This document shows, in pieces, positions 46,201 through 50,789 of a DNA stretch of 64,000 bases (the stretch's first letter is position 1; each line of letters begins with the position of its first letter). The notes under the pieces were generated by a model, which made no database searches, was not told the origin of the DNA, and saw only the letters and a list, made by a program, of their open reading frames with translations. Source of the DNA: Oasisia sp. SBJ-2009 (Eukaryota; Annelida; Polychaeta; Sabellida; Siboglinidae); the NCBI GenBank assembly GCA_964017155.1, contig OZ024857.1:31663542-31727541 (forward strand), read 5' to 3'. The position numbers and the translations under genes were made by a program.

Positions 46201-48944
46201 AAACACTTCCGAAGTCCTTTGGCAGGGGTAGAACTTTGGCATTTATTTTACTAGACAGTGGGACTAGTAAAGTCAAAAGTTTACTAGTCCGCCAAAAGAT
46301 TTATTAGTCCGCCAAAATATATAAACAACCCATATTTAAATTGTTACAATTTCTTTTAAAACTAAAAAACAGTACATGTTGCAATCCCAGCTAAATAACA
46401 ATGCACTTTTCATAAAGGTAACAAAGAAATAATAACAATGTAATTAATGAAAAAGTGAAGATATGATCTATATTAAAAAAATTGCGTAATTGAAATTTGA
46501 AAAAGAATGCCAATTGTGCTCATCAACCGGTAGTACCATCCTACCGTTAAGACTTTTCCATAGCCATTCTGGAAGTTTACCTAACATTATGAACTCCTTT
46601 ATCTGATTCCAGTGATATGTGATTCATCTTTCTAGCTTAACTAGGAGCATAGATAATTAGATATGTTCGTTTCTAAATGTTTGAAATGGTGTGTTGGGAA
46701 ATAATGGCAAACTAATTATAATTGGCCATTTTCAAGTTCATATTTTTGCTTGTAGTTACTGGCCTACCAACTTGCAATTTTTTTACCTGAAAGTAAATAG
46801 TATGTACTCATTTTTATAAAAGAAATTAATGTTAAATCAATACTGGTTTTTGTCTGTGACCTGCCCCAAAATGCAATTTCATCAATTTAAGCTGAGGATG
46901 TAAAAAGCCGGAAAATAGTCAATGTTTAAAAAAAACTTCTTCTAATCAAGGCAACAATAGATGACATTTGCATCACTGTAATGAAAATATAAAAGGTCTA
47001 TATGATTATGATAGAATCCAGCATGGTCACATTTGAAAAATCTGTTTGGAGTACTTAATATTACTCCCGAAGAAGAGCAGTGTGCGATCTGCAAGTTACA
47101 TAGCGGCTGACCTAGCGGATATGACGACATACCGGCTGAGCTTTTCAAATGTACGGCGGATCTGCTAGCACATAAAGTAAAGGTGTAGAATTGTGGTTGT
47201 ATAAATGTGTAGCATTATAATACAGTGGTTGTATAAATGTGTAGCATTATAATATTATAATACAGTGGTACAGGCTCCCAAACGGCTAGAGCGGCCGCTA
47301 TTACTTTCTGGTTACTGTAGCCTTCCTGACAGGGAGTAGCACGTCATCGGTCGGGCCATGAGGGAGGAACACGTCATCTGTCAGGCCAGGCTTTAAATGC
47401 CTACCTTCGGCTGACCCACGCAGATGGACAGCGATGTAGACAGCGGCCGGTCACCTATATAGTTCAGAGTCGACAGGTCTAAGTGTAGCATGTGGAGGGA
47501 ACCACTAGCCACTAGGTATGTTGATTGCATCACAAATGTCGTGAATGTTTGCGAATGAATTAGTTTTGACTAATCACAAATGTCGTGAATTAGTTTGACT
47601 AATGTTATTGCTATTAGTTGTATTTGTATTTTTTTTAGTCTTTGTAAATGGTGTGTTGATATATATTATGGTTTTTAATAACTATTCCTTATAATAGTAT
47701 ATTATTATATGTAGATGAATGATGTTGAGAGTACTAAAATACTATGCGTGTGTTCGTGTACTAGGTCAATATCATTATATGGTTCGGTAACCCTATGTAA
47801 CTTTAGTTATTGTTTGTTACACCACGTATAGGTGTCAGTTATACCAGTCAATTACACCCAAATAAACAGTTTCACATCGTCAGAGTGTTGAGTCTGTGTC
47901 GGAACTACGGATGATCCGTCTTCTTCTCACCGACACCTCCCTCGAAACAGTTCCTCTCAACAGGTGATTGCCTCGCATTCGCTTGACATTATGCATAAAC
48001 AAGGTTATTATATTAGTTCACGTAGTTAGATTGACTTTTGACGTAAAAAATACAGCAGCGCAACATTTCTTTGGGCGAGCATGTAGGTTGAAACAGTAAT
48101 GATCGCTGCTGCAATCGGCCTGCGAGAATCACCCTCATTAGTTCTCAGTGTAGTTGTTACATCGCATGACAAAATTGCCTGTGATAGAATTGGAGGGACT
48201 GTGAAGAGCTTGGTAAACATCGCAAGCCTACTGAGGCCCTACACTAGCCAAATTCTTACGTCAGATGAAATCATATATATTCTGGTTTTATCCTAACCCT
48301 TATCACGACAATGCTAACGAGATGCCTCTGTGACTATGTTACGGTCCTAGGCTATAAAATAGGCGAGGAGAATAAACCTAAAATGAGTGAAGAGCAGGCA
48401 GCAGCTTGGCGGTTGTATGCTGTCATATTTATAGTTAAGTCAGAAAGTAAAAGATCGCCGAATGTTACCCTTATTTGGAGAACATATCCTGTTAATAATG
48501 TCGCAACTGTTCCAAGAGGATCGTTACATTTTGTCTAGACTCGTAACGGAAGTACACGTGCGAAAAATAGCGTCGGCCATTTTGACAGTCAATTCTTTAC
48601 AAATCCTGTATTCTGTAATTAATAAACTTTTTGGCAAATCGAACCAATCGTAAGTATATTTATTTGTTCAAGAAAACATAATTACAAACATTCTTACAAG
48701 TGTGCCGGTTTCTACATTCGACCAAATTAGGACAAATCAAGTGCGTTTTTCTGTGATCATGACCGAGTCCATCGCTACGCTACATCAAGATCGATTATTT
48801 CCTAACATTGCAATATACGTTATCGCTTACCTTCCTCTTCTCTAGATTGCGAACTTTCTTTTCCACTATGACAATAACTTGTTTTATAGGATCGGTGACC
48901 TCCACAGAGGCCTTAGTTTCCGGCTTGGTAGAGGCAGAAGGCAT
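4586..48944 (-). CDS. CAPRIN1: Caprin (cytoplasmic activation/proliferation-associated protein), 12 coding exons
   Basis: Caprin is a cytoplasmic RNA-binding protein of stress and RNP granules that works with G3BP and FMRP-type partners. I joined exons 48831-48944, 42071-42133, 33339-33425, 32778-32939, 26527-26603, 24508-24695, 21888-21985, 18707-18938, 12645-13135, 10431-10629, 9673-9876 and 4586-4704. Every border is GT/AG and every phase matches, giving 677 residues (human Caprin-1 is about 709). Residues 18-230 form the conserved helical region, with [33 protein letters not shown] and [11 protein letters not shown]. Residues about 328-340 ([13 protein letters not shown]) resemble the G3BP-binding motif. 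Residues 341-570 are Q/S-rich with nine consecutive Q at about 531-539. Residues 571-677 hold six RGG motifs. There is no C1q domain, which separates it from Caprin-2. The ATG has an in-frame TGA two codons upstream and A at -3. The family is certain; the symbol is by similarity. Confidence 0.93.
5560..5601. repeat. (AT)n microsatellite
   Basis: An uninterrupted AT dinucleotide run. The Ile-Tyr open frames it produces on both strands are artefacts of the repeat. Confidence 0.95.
5708..5732. repeat. (AAGT)n microsatellite
   Basis: Six consecutive AAGT tetranucleotides, preceded by a short GAGC repeat (GAGCGAGCGAGCGA). Confidence 0.9.
6400..6456. repeat. Compound (TA)n/(CA)n microsatellite
   Basis: Two TA runs separated by a short spacer, then a CA run and another short TA run. 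Confidence 0.85.
7788..8653 (+). repeat. Dispersed repeat, copy B (TTAA-flanked)
   Basis: This is a direct partner of 3031-3886 in the same orientation, with many substitutions and small indels. TTAA occurs at both proposed ends (7788-7791 and 8650-8653). The right terminus, CCGTTACCTTTTTTGCCCTT before TTAA, resembles the right terminus of the TTAA MITEs at 30181 and 61459. The left ends do not match the MITE left end, so the element is either rearranged or a separate subfamily. Confidence 0.6.
9673..9876 (-). CDS. CAPRIN1: Caprin exon 11 (RGG-rich)
   Basis: The acceptor is TTTGGCAG and the donor is G|GTAAGAA. The exon encodes residues 571-638, dominated by G, R, S and T, with RGG at five places (YVRGG, TRRGG, ASRGG, MPRGG, NSRGG). 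This is the RNA-binding box typical of Caprin proteins. The phase (two bases finishing a codon at the start, one left over at the end) fits both neighbours. Confidence 0.9.
10223..10253. repeat. (GCGT)n microsatellite
   Basis: About six GCGT tetranucleotides in the 554-bp Caprin intron 10. The remainder of that intron shows nothing else. Confidence 0.85.
10431..10629 (-). CDS. CAPRIN1: Caprin exon 10 (polyQ)
   Basis: The exon is bounded by a GCTAG acceptor and a CAAG|GTGCGT donor. It encodes residues 505-570, starting [14 protein letters not shown], with nine glutamines in a row from mostly CAG codons. The CAG run is likely to vary in length between individuals. Confidence 0.9.
10953..11213 (+). 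other. Unrecognised short open frame in Caprin intron 9
   Basis: The 86-residue frame on the strand opposite Caprin has an even, protein-like composition (for example [17 protein letters not shown]). I recognise no family. It ends just before a TTAA MITE fragment, so it may be a transposon remnant. I give it little weight as a gene. Confidence 0.15.
11271..11620 (+). mobile_element. TTAA MITE, truncated right half
   Basis: This matches the right half of the elements at 29330-30181 and 60609-61459, including AGCAGCTGCTAGATGTCA and AAGTCACATTCTGAGTAAAC, and ends in GCGTTTTTTTGTCCT then TTAA at 11617-11620. The left half is missing. Another MITE begins at the next base. Confidence 0.75.
11621..12415. 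mobile_element. hAT-like MITE with CAAATAC-rich ends
   Basis: The left end has repeated CAAATACATT and GAAAAGTATTTCAAATA words. The right end, reverse complemented, reads GGGGTCAAATACATTTGTAT and then TTGAAAG. Such ends are typical of hAT-derived non-autonomous elements. No coding potential and no verified target duplication. Confidence 0.45.
12645..13135 (-). CDS. CAPRIN1: Caprin exon 9 (Q/S-rich middle)
   Basis: This is the longest coding exon. The acceptor is ATTTTCAG and the donor is CACAG|GTAGGC. It encodes residues 341-504, low complexity and rich in Q, S, T, P and N, with no folded domain. It matches the disordered Q-rich middle of Caprin proteins. It opens with two bases that complete a codon from exon 8 and ends in phase 0. 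Confidence 0.92.
13708..13890. repeat. 24-bp palindromic minisatellite
   Basis: About 7.6 copies of a 24-base unit containing the palindrome ACTATATAGT plus TCTATATATCTGAAG. The period is a multiple of three, so it yields a spurious repeated open frame (RYIDYIDF). It lies in Caprin intron 8, about 570 bases from exon 9. Confidence 0.95.
14356..14911. mobile_element. TTAA-type (piggyBac-like) MITE
   Basis: TTAA at 14352-14355 is followed by CCCTGCGACCGGCCA. The other end, reverse complemented, reads CCCTGCAACCGGCCA next to CTAA at 14912-14915, a one-base decay of TTAA. The 556-bp interior is non-coding. A GGGCCGATTAATCGGCCC palindrome sits just inside the left end. Confidence 0.6.
15191..15200 (-). 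promoter_or_regulatory. E2F-type site upstream of the transposase
   Basis: TGGCGGGAAA reads TTTCCCGCCA on the other strand, an exact canonical E2F element of the kind that drives S-phase genes. It lies about 20 bases upstream of a CCAAT box (15218-15222), with an inverted CCAAT at 15320-15324 and a weak TATAT at about 15275. This could be the promoter of the transposase that follows. Function is inferred. Confidence 0.4.
15505..17621 (+). pseudogene. Mutator/Kolobok-like transposase, decayed
   Basis: A DDE-type transposase remnant lies antisense within Caprin intron 8. In order it shows an N-terminal tail; a CPICQ...CTSCGHIF zinc-binding pair (about 15748-15850); a [20 protein letters not shown] block (about 16162-16220); a cysteine-rich region broken by a 58-bp tandem repeat; [13 protein letters not shown] (about 16770-16810); [17 protein letters not shown]; a [16 protein letters not shown] block; PHHDRCPAG; and [13 protein letters not shown] (about 17300-17340). 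These match the animal 'Mutator-like transposase domain' family, which includes Kolobok-type elements. At least three frame changes (near 16810, 17090 and 17370), the repeat and an in-frame TAA near 16651 inactivate it. The start is uncertain because a TAG lies in frame near 15500. The stop is TAG at 17619-17621. A histone-type stem-loop follows. Confidence 0.75.
16236..16637 (+). repeat. 58-bp tandem repeat inside the transposase
   Basis: Seven units begin at 16236, 16294, 16352, 16410, 16468, 16526 and 16584, with only a few substitutions. The unit starts GCCTGTACTGCCATGACTGC and in one frame encodes YCHDCST, the cysteine pair of the transposase. Since 58 is not a multiple of three, each unit is read in a different frame, but six extra units add 348 bases, so the outer frame is kept. 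Confidence 0.95.
17645..17660 (+). promoter_or_regulatory. Histone-type 3' stem-loop
   Basis: GGCTCTTTTAAGAGCC forms a perfect six-base-pair stem with a four-base TTTA loop and fits the metazoan histone mRNA 3' consensus (GGYYYT HHTH ARRRCC). The 3' flank AACCA resembles the usual ACCA. Eleven bases further, AGAGAAGAG (17671-17679) could be a histone downstream element; it also lies within a second hairpin (17665-17680). It starts 23 bases after the transposase stop codon on the same strand, the arrangement of a replication-dependent histone gene. No histone coding sequence is nearby. Confidence 0.7.
18707..18938 (-). CDS. CAPRIN1: Caprin exon 8 (G3BP-binding-like motif)
   Basis: The exon has a TTTCATAG acceptor and a GGAAC|GTAAGT donor. 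It encodes residues 264-340. The end of the exon, [13 protein letters not shown], matches in position and pattern the short Caprin-1 motif (aromatic-x-phi-I/L-Q-D/E-S) that binds the NTF2-like domain of G3BP. The preceding part is acidic and unstructured. Confidence 0.92.
18939..21887 (-). other. Caprin intron 7, nothing recognised
   Basis: AT-rich intronic sequence without clear microsatellites or inverted-repeat elements. The open frames are short and lack motifs. Confidence 0.5.
21888..21985 (-). CDS. CAPRIN1: Caprin exon 7
   Basis: A 98-bp exon between GTTGTAG and CAACAA|GTAAGC. It encodes residues 231-263, a short acidic linker ([20 protein letters not shown] and onward) joining the helical region to the low-complexity middle. 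Phases fit exons 6 and 8. Confidence 0.85.
22199..23332. mobile_element. TTAA-type (piggyBac-like) non-autonomous element
   Basis: TTAA at 22195-22198 and 23333-23336 flank a 1134-bp element. Its ends read CCCATTTTATCCTGAA and, reverse complemented, CCCACTTTATCCGGAA. Near the right end a block (ACGACTAGAATCGTATTCCG and GATAAA) is duplicated in tandem. No transposase. The TTAA duplication and CCC start point to a piggyBac source. Confidence 0.75.
24508..24695 (-). CDS. CAPRIN1: Caprin exon 6 (end of helical region)
   Basis: The acceptor is TTTGTGCAG and the donor GAAG|GTAGGA. It encodes residues 168-230. [20 protein letters not shown] is the strongest single match to the family (human has a GTTYK...NYFD block at the same place). 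Confidence 0.93.
24696..26526 (-). other. Caprin intron 5, possible TTAA element inside
   Basis: TTAA at 24991-24994 and 25879-25882 bound 884 bases whose ends (TCCTTTAGATCTCA and, reversed, GCCCTGAGTTTCTGA) are weakly alike. This may be an old piggyBac-like MITE. The rest holds nothing I can name. Confidence 0.3.
26527..26603 (-). CDS. CAPRIN1: Caprin exon 5
   Basis: A 77-bp exon with a TGTTTTAG acceptor and a CTGCAG|GTATTT donor. It encodes residues 143-168, [20 protein letters not shown] and a few more, matching the family's ...LDEFYKLV-P-R block. It ends in phase 2, as exon 6 requires. Confidence 0.9.
27559..28104. repeat. Dispersed repeat, copy 1
   Basis: About 545 bases nearly identical in order to 36465-37013, in the same orientation. 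Shared blocks include CAGTGACGCTAAGGAAATAC, ACCAATGAGAACGGTTGCCG and GAAAATCTCAAAATTGACGA. Both end TTGTTAAGATGGGTCACAA. Copy 1 has a small extra block near 27765-27795. Likely the end of a DNA transposon. Confidence 0.8.
28434..30549. mobile_element. Inverted-repeat element with GTGACCC ends
   Basis: The left end GTGACCCGCCACGCCAAAAT, then GAGATGCTTCTCG, pairs with the reverse complement of the right end, GTGACCCACCACACCAAAAT then GAGACGCTTCTCG. Both flanks show ATTT, a possible target duplication. The interior encodes nothing, and a second MITE (29330-30181) is inserted in it. Confidence 0.65.
29330..30181. mobile_element. TTAA MITE, complete copy 1 (852 bp)
   Basis: TTAA at 29326-29329 and 30182-30185 flank an element with about 85-bp inverted repeats. 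The left end starts AGGACAAAAAAACGCAACTG and the right end, reversed, starts AGGACAAAAAAACGCAACGG. It has the same length and sequence order as 60609-61459. The TTAA duplication suggests mobilisation by a piggyBac-type (or Kolobok-type) transposase. Confidence 0.85.
30911..31560. mobile_element. Possible hAT-like MITE remnant
   Basis: CAGGGTTGGGTCCAAACAC at the left is a typical hAT terminus and is followed by repeated TTCAAATAC-type words, which also recur near 31440-31540. The right end is not clear. Confidence 0.3.
31800..32665 (+). mobile_element. LINE 3' fragment (CR1/Jockey-like)
   Basis: Two open pieces carry the usual end of a non-LTR reverse transcriptase [25 protein letters not shown] (about 31875-31945) resembles the ...LY..LIYPYLTYCI..WG block. 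PRTHFSSK...FIELWNNL (about 32220-32290) resembles the C-terminal LWN block. After the stop, AATAAATTTGATTGATTGAT gives the short tandem tail that ends such elements. It inserted only about 110 bases from Caprin exon 4. Dead fragment. Confidence 0.7.
32778..32939 (-). CDS. CAPRIN1: Caprin exon 4
   Basis: The acceptor is TGTTTCAG and the donor GCCGTG|GTGAGT. It encodes residues 89-142, a heptad-like helical stretch with [20 protein letters not shown], then [11 protein letters not shown]. It aligns with the family's REQL...LELQ.VLDKLG block. Both borders are phase 0. Confidence 0.93.
33339..33425 (-). CDS. CAPRIN1: Caprin exon 3
   Basis: An 87-bp exon, phase 0 at both ends, encoding residues 60-88, [20 protein letters not shown] and KQFAGITSE. 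It matches the AV.KY.EV...LEFAKELQ.SF block of Caprin-1. Confidence 0.92.
33426..34032 (-). other. Caprin intron 2, right-most repeats excluded
   Basis: Degenerate TCGAATAT words near 33540-33620 suggest an eroded hAT-like MITE. Nothing else is recognisable. Confidence 0.3.
34033..34164. repeat. Perfect palindrome with (TA)n centre, first of two
   Basis: Arm 34033-34066 is the exact reverse complement of arm 34131-34164 (34 of 34 bases). A pure TA run at 34067-34130 forms the centre. Confidence 0.95.
34165..34322. repeat. Perfect palindrome with (AT)n centre, second of two
   Basis: Arm 34165-34206 is the exact reverse complement of arm 34281-34322 (42 of 42 bases) around an AT run at 34207-34280. 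It begins at the base after the first palindrome ends. Its right arm is also the left end of the element 34281-35828. Confidence 0.95.
34281..35828. mobile_element. Inverted-repeat element within (TA)n
   Basis: The left end GTGACGCCGGCTGACCAAAT, then GAGTGACAAGTCGG, pairs with the reversed right end GTGACCCCGGCTGACCAAAT, then GTGTGACAAGTCGG. TA repeats abut both ends, consistent with insertion at TA. A 121-residue acidic frame (34892-35257, plus strand, beginning [20 protein letters not shown]) could be the N-terminus of a lost transposase, but I do not recognise it. Confidence 0.65.
36215..36458 (-). pseudogene. Acidic transposase N-terminus remnant (piggyBac-like?)
   Basis: From an ATG at 36458 the minus strand reads [19 protein letters not shown], then an acidic stretch including [12 protein letters not shown] and [20 protein letters not shown]. 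Two TAG codons interrupt it. Acidic starts like this are usual in piggyBac-family transposases. It abuts the repeat at 36465-37013, which would then be its 5' flank. Family call is tentative. Confidence 0.35.
36465..37013. repeat. Dispersed repeat, copy 2
   Basis: Direct copy of 27559-28104 with scattered substitutions and a small deletion. Ends in TTGTTAAGATGGGTCACAA. Confidence 0.8.
37237..39875. mobile_element. piggyBac transposon, full length (2639 bp)
   Basis: TTAA duplications at 37233-37236 and 39876-39879 flank termini CCCTTTCAAACCC and, reversed, CCCAATCAGACCC, the short CCC-starting inverted repeats expected of piggyBac. The right end carries two subterminal palindromes (ACGTATATTTACGTAC-like and GAGTACGTATATATACGTAC). 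The transposase lies on the minus strand inside. Confidence 0.92.
37791..39609 (-). pseudogene. piggyBac transposase (PGBD4-like), one frameshift
   Basis: This DDD transposase cuts and pastes the surrounding TTAA element. The protein starts [12 protein letters not shown] at 39609, has an acidic N-terminus, then [20 protein letters not shown] and a [12 protein letters not shown] block. The three catalytic aspartates are in [24 protein letters not shown] and [11 protein letters not shown]-terminal cysteine/histidine finger ([16 protein letters not shown]) and a basic tail RKRKR follow. The only break is at a run of five C (minus strand, 38928-38932): the frame before it ends DPHRQQSQQ and the frame after it continues [12 protein letters not shown], so one base too many explains it. 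Otherwise it is open for about 600 residues, the family's normal length. It may be a recent insertion or a sequencing error in the homopolymer. Confidence 0.9.
40960..42070 (-). other. Caprin intron 2, left-most part
   Basis: AT-rich with one GC-rich patch near 41215-41230. A short open frame (40963-41166) has no recognisable motif. Nothing assigned. Confidence 0.4.
42071..42133 (-). CDS. CAPRIN1: Caprin exon 2
   Basis: A 63-bp exon, TGTTTCAG acceptor and CAAAAG|GTTTGC donor, phase 0 at both ends. It encodes residues 39-59, [20 protein letters not shown] and K, which matches the KLDDYQERMNKGERLNQDQ block of human Caprin-1. Confidence 0.93.
42229..46101. mobile_element. Large inverted-repeat element with GGGTCA/TGACCC arrays
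   Basis: The left end CCGGTGTCAGATATAATATT, then GACCCG, pairs with the reversed right end CCAGTGTCATATATGAATAT, then TGACCCG. Internally, 160-190-bp units recur, each pairing GGGTCAATATACTATACCAT with a TGACCCCCC block about 25 bases away. Units on the left are inverted relative to those on the right. A hAT element (43411-45540) sits in one unit. No protein recognised, and no target duplication settled. Confidence 0.65.
43411..45540. mobile_element. hAT-type non-autonomous element (8-bp duplication)
   Basis: GATGTCTA occurs at 43403-43410 and again at 45541-45548, an 8-bp target duplication as hAT elements make. The ends read TAGTGCTGGTTCGATACCAA on both strands. Subterminal regions are full of TCGATA/TATCGA words and repeat the GCTGGTTCGATACCA end internally. 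A CpG-richer segment (44560-44960) includes a 66-residue minus-strand frame (44565-44765, [20 protein letters not shown] and onward) that may be a first exon of a former transposase or captured gene; I do not recognise it. Confidence 0.85.
46102..47212 (-). other. Caprin intron 1, degenerate repeats
   Basis: CAGGGGTAGAACTTTGGC at about 46223 with nearby ACTAGTCC(G)CCAAAA words looks like the end of a hAT-type MITE. The remainder is AT-rich and unassigned. Confidence 0.35.
47213..47961 (+). mobile_element. LTR-like segment (possible solo LTR)
   Basis: A GC-richer block with a CTTTAAATGC box, a transcription-start-like region, then AATAAACAG about 90 bases before a CTCTCAACA end. This is the order of an LTR (TATA, start, poly(A) signal, CA end). 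I found no second LTR nearby. Short direct duplications near the left end blur the boundary. Confidence 0.35.
48831..48944 (-). CDS. CAPRIN1: Caprin exon 1 (start codon)
   Basis: The ATG at 48944-48942 opens [20 protein letters not shown], followed by [18 protein letters not shown] up to a GGAAG|GTAAGC donor. The second half matches the MKQILGVIDKKLRNLEKKK block of human Caprin-1. An in-frame TGA lies two codons upstream and -3 is A, so this start is secure. Confidence 0.93.
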
Positions 48945-49340
48945 CCTTCAGCATCAACAACTGGGAATGGCGAATCGCGATATTCACGTGGTCCGTCGCA
49001 GTTCCATATACCACGTTCCCTACTGTCCGTAATACAGTACCAAAGGTGGTCCGTGTATATATCGTCTTCTCTTTTTCGAAATATCAACTTGAAAAAGCAA
49101 ACAATGTTCCTTTTTCGTTTATTTGAAGTCTGAAAAACCAGTGTGTTTTCGATTTTTGTTTTTGCATTTAGGACGCTTGCTTACAATACCTCTTCGGCTA
49201 AAATTCGGTAGCTTCGGCGGGATATTATTTGCGTGTGTGCTAATTTTAAAGAACGTACGAATTAAGTAGATACGTCACGATGTCGAATGAAACACGATGG
49301 CGCAACCGTAGGGCGGATAACGCCCACGAACAGCCGGTGC
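48945..49340 (-). promoter_or_regulatory. CAPRIN1: Caprin 5' UTR and promoter region
   Basis: Upstream of the ATG the sequence is less AT-rich than the introns. It contains a CRE-like half-site (CGTGACGTATC on the minus strand near 49275) and a GC-rich patch with GGCGTTATCCGCC-like words near 49310-49330. No TATA box is evident. The transcription start cannot be placed from sequence alone. Confidence 0.35.
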
Positions 49341-50028
49341 TCAGCTTTCTAAACAAGACTGATAATTTTACAAACACGCAAAAATATTTAATGGACATCT
49401 TTCAGTTATTAAAGGCCAAATAACACCTATTAATGTAATTAAAAAAATATTAACAATGTAGCAAAAGTTGAAAGAGAAACTTGTATAACAAGGCCAAATA
49501 ATTCAGAACAATTTATCCTATTCTTGCTGCTCTGTAATGATTCAAACATTGCATTAATATAATCATTACCCATTTAAAAAAATTATTATTTGTCTGCTCA
49601 GTAACTGATTAATTGAATATAGCTAGAATTATTTAGCCTATACTATACATCGACTGTAATCCTAGCCTGGGTGTTGCAGTATTAATTACTAACATATGTT
49701 TCTGACATGCATCTTTCTGGCTGTAATATGTTCTGCTGATGAGTCTTGTCAAATGTATATGCATGAATTAGATCAAACCTATGTTGGCATTGGGTTGAAT
49801 GGCATTGGGTTGTATGGCGTTGTAGGCCCTACTCAAACTTATAGCTGGTGTCAACAATAGGTCAAACAGGTCTCCATTGTCCAGGCAACACAATACTTGA
49901 TTGAATTAAACCCTACTATTGTTGATTAGTGATCTAGTTGTTTATCGTGCAGGGCACGTCACGCTGACTAGTTATTTGAGACGGTTTGATGTTCAATTTT
50001 TATTTATGCAATGCATTGTGTTCGTTCG
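49341..50028. other. Intergenic AT-rich spacer
   Basis: Nothing recognisable apart from a small direct duplication (TGGCATTGGGTTG, near 49782-49810). Confidence 0.4.
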
Positions 50029-50290
50029 GCCCGAGGATGTCCCCATCACCGTCGAGTATCTCAACCCATCGTTTCTAGTCAAGAAACGCAACGGGGGCTT
50101 CAGGCTAGTGACAGCATTCACAGATGTTGGCCGTTACAGCAAGCCACAGCCCGCTCTCGTGCCTGACGTAGACAGCACCCTACGTAAAACCGCGTAGTGG
50201 AAACACATAATATCTACCGATCTACCGACCGACCAGATTCCACTGTCGCACAATTCCATGAAGTATTGCGTGGGGCATAGTCTAGTCGGA
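50029..50290 (+). mobile_element. Ty3/gypsy reverse transcriptase fragment
   Basis: [20 protein letters not shown] followed by [12 protein letters not shown] is the N-terminal part of a gypsy-type RT domain (the WSSPVVLVKKKDG..R block and beyond). After a TAG the match continues with WKHIISTDL and a SMKYCVG-like segment, with a small deletion. A dead fragment of an LTR retrotransposon. Confidence 0.7.
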
Positions 50291-50597
50291 AGAGGGGGTA
50301 CCGTGCACCCCGTGAAATATGCTTTTAATTGGTATCAGTAGATCGGAAAAAAATACGTAGAAAACGGTTTGCTATGTTAACAAGTCAGCAAAATGTCCCA
50401 CGTATCATGTTTATGCAAATTATTGCCGCCATTATTGAAAAATCCATTTTTCACTATATCTCTGCCAATATTGCGAATAACTGACAAAATAATGTGTATA
50501 GATCCATGTCTTGAGGGTCAGCGACCATAATAAAACAATTTTTTGACATGATCACCTGTGTTTGTGACCGACTAACATGCAAATTAGTGCTGTGCAA

Positions 50598-50757
<160 letters not shown>

Positions 50758-50789
50758 GTATTCTAGTACCTCAGGTATTACAATACCTC

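Noticed and set aside
48884..49133. Open frames on both strands over Caprin exon 1
   Set aside because: The minus frame with [12 protein letters not shown] matches Caprin and splices in phase; the others are shadows.
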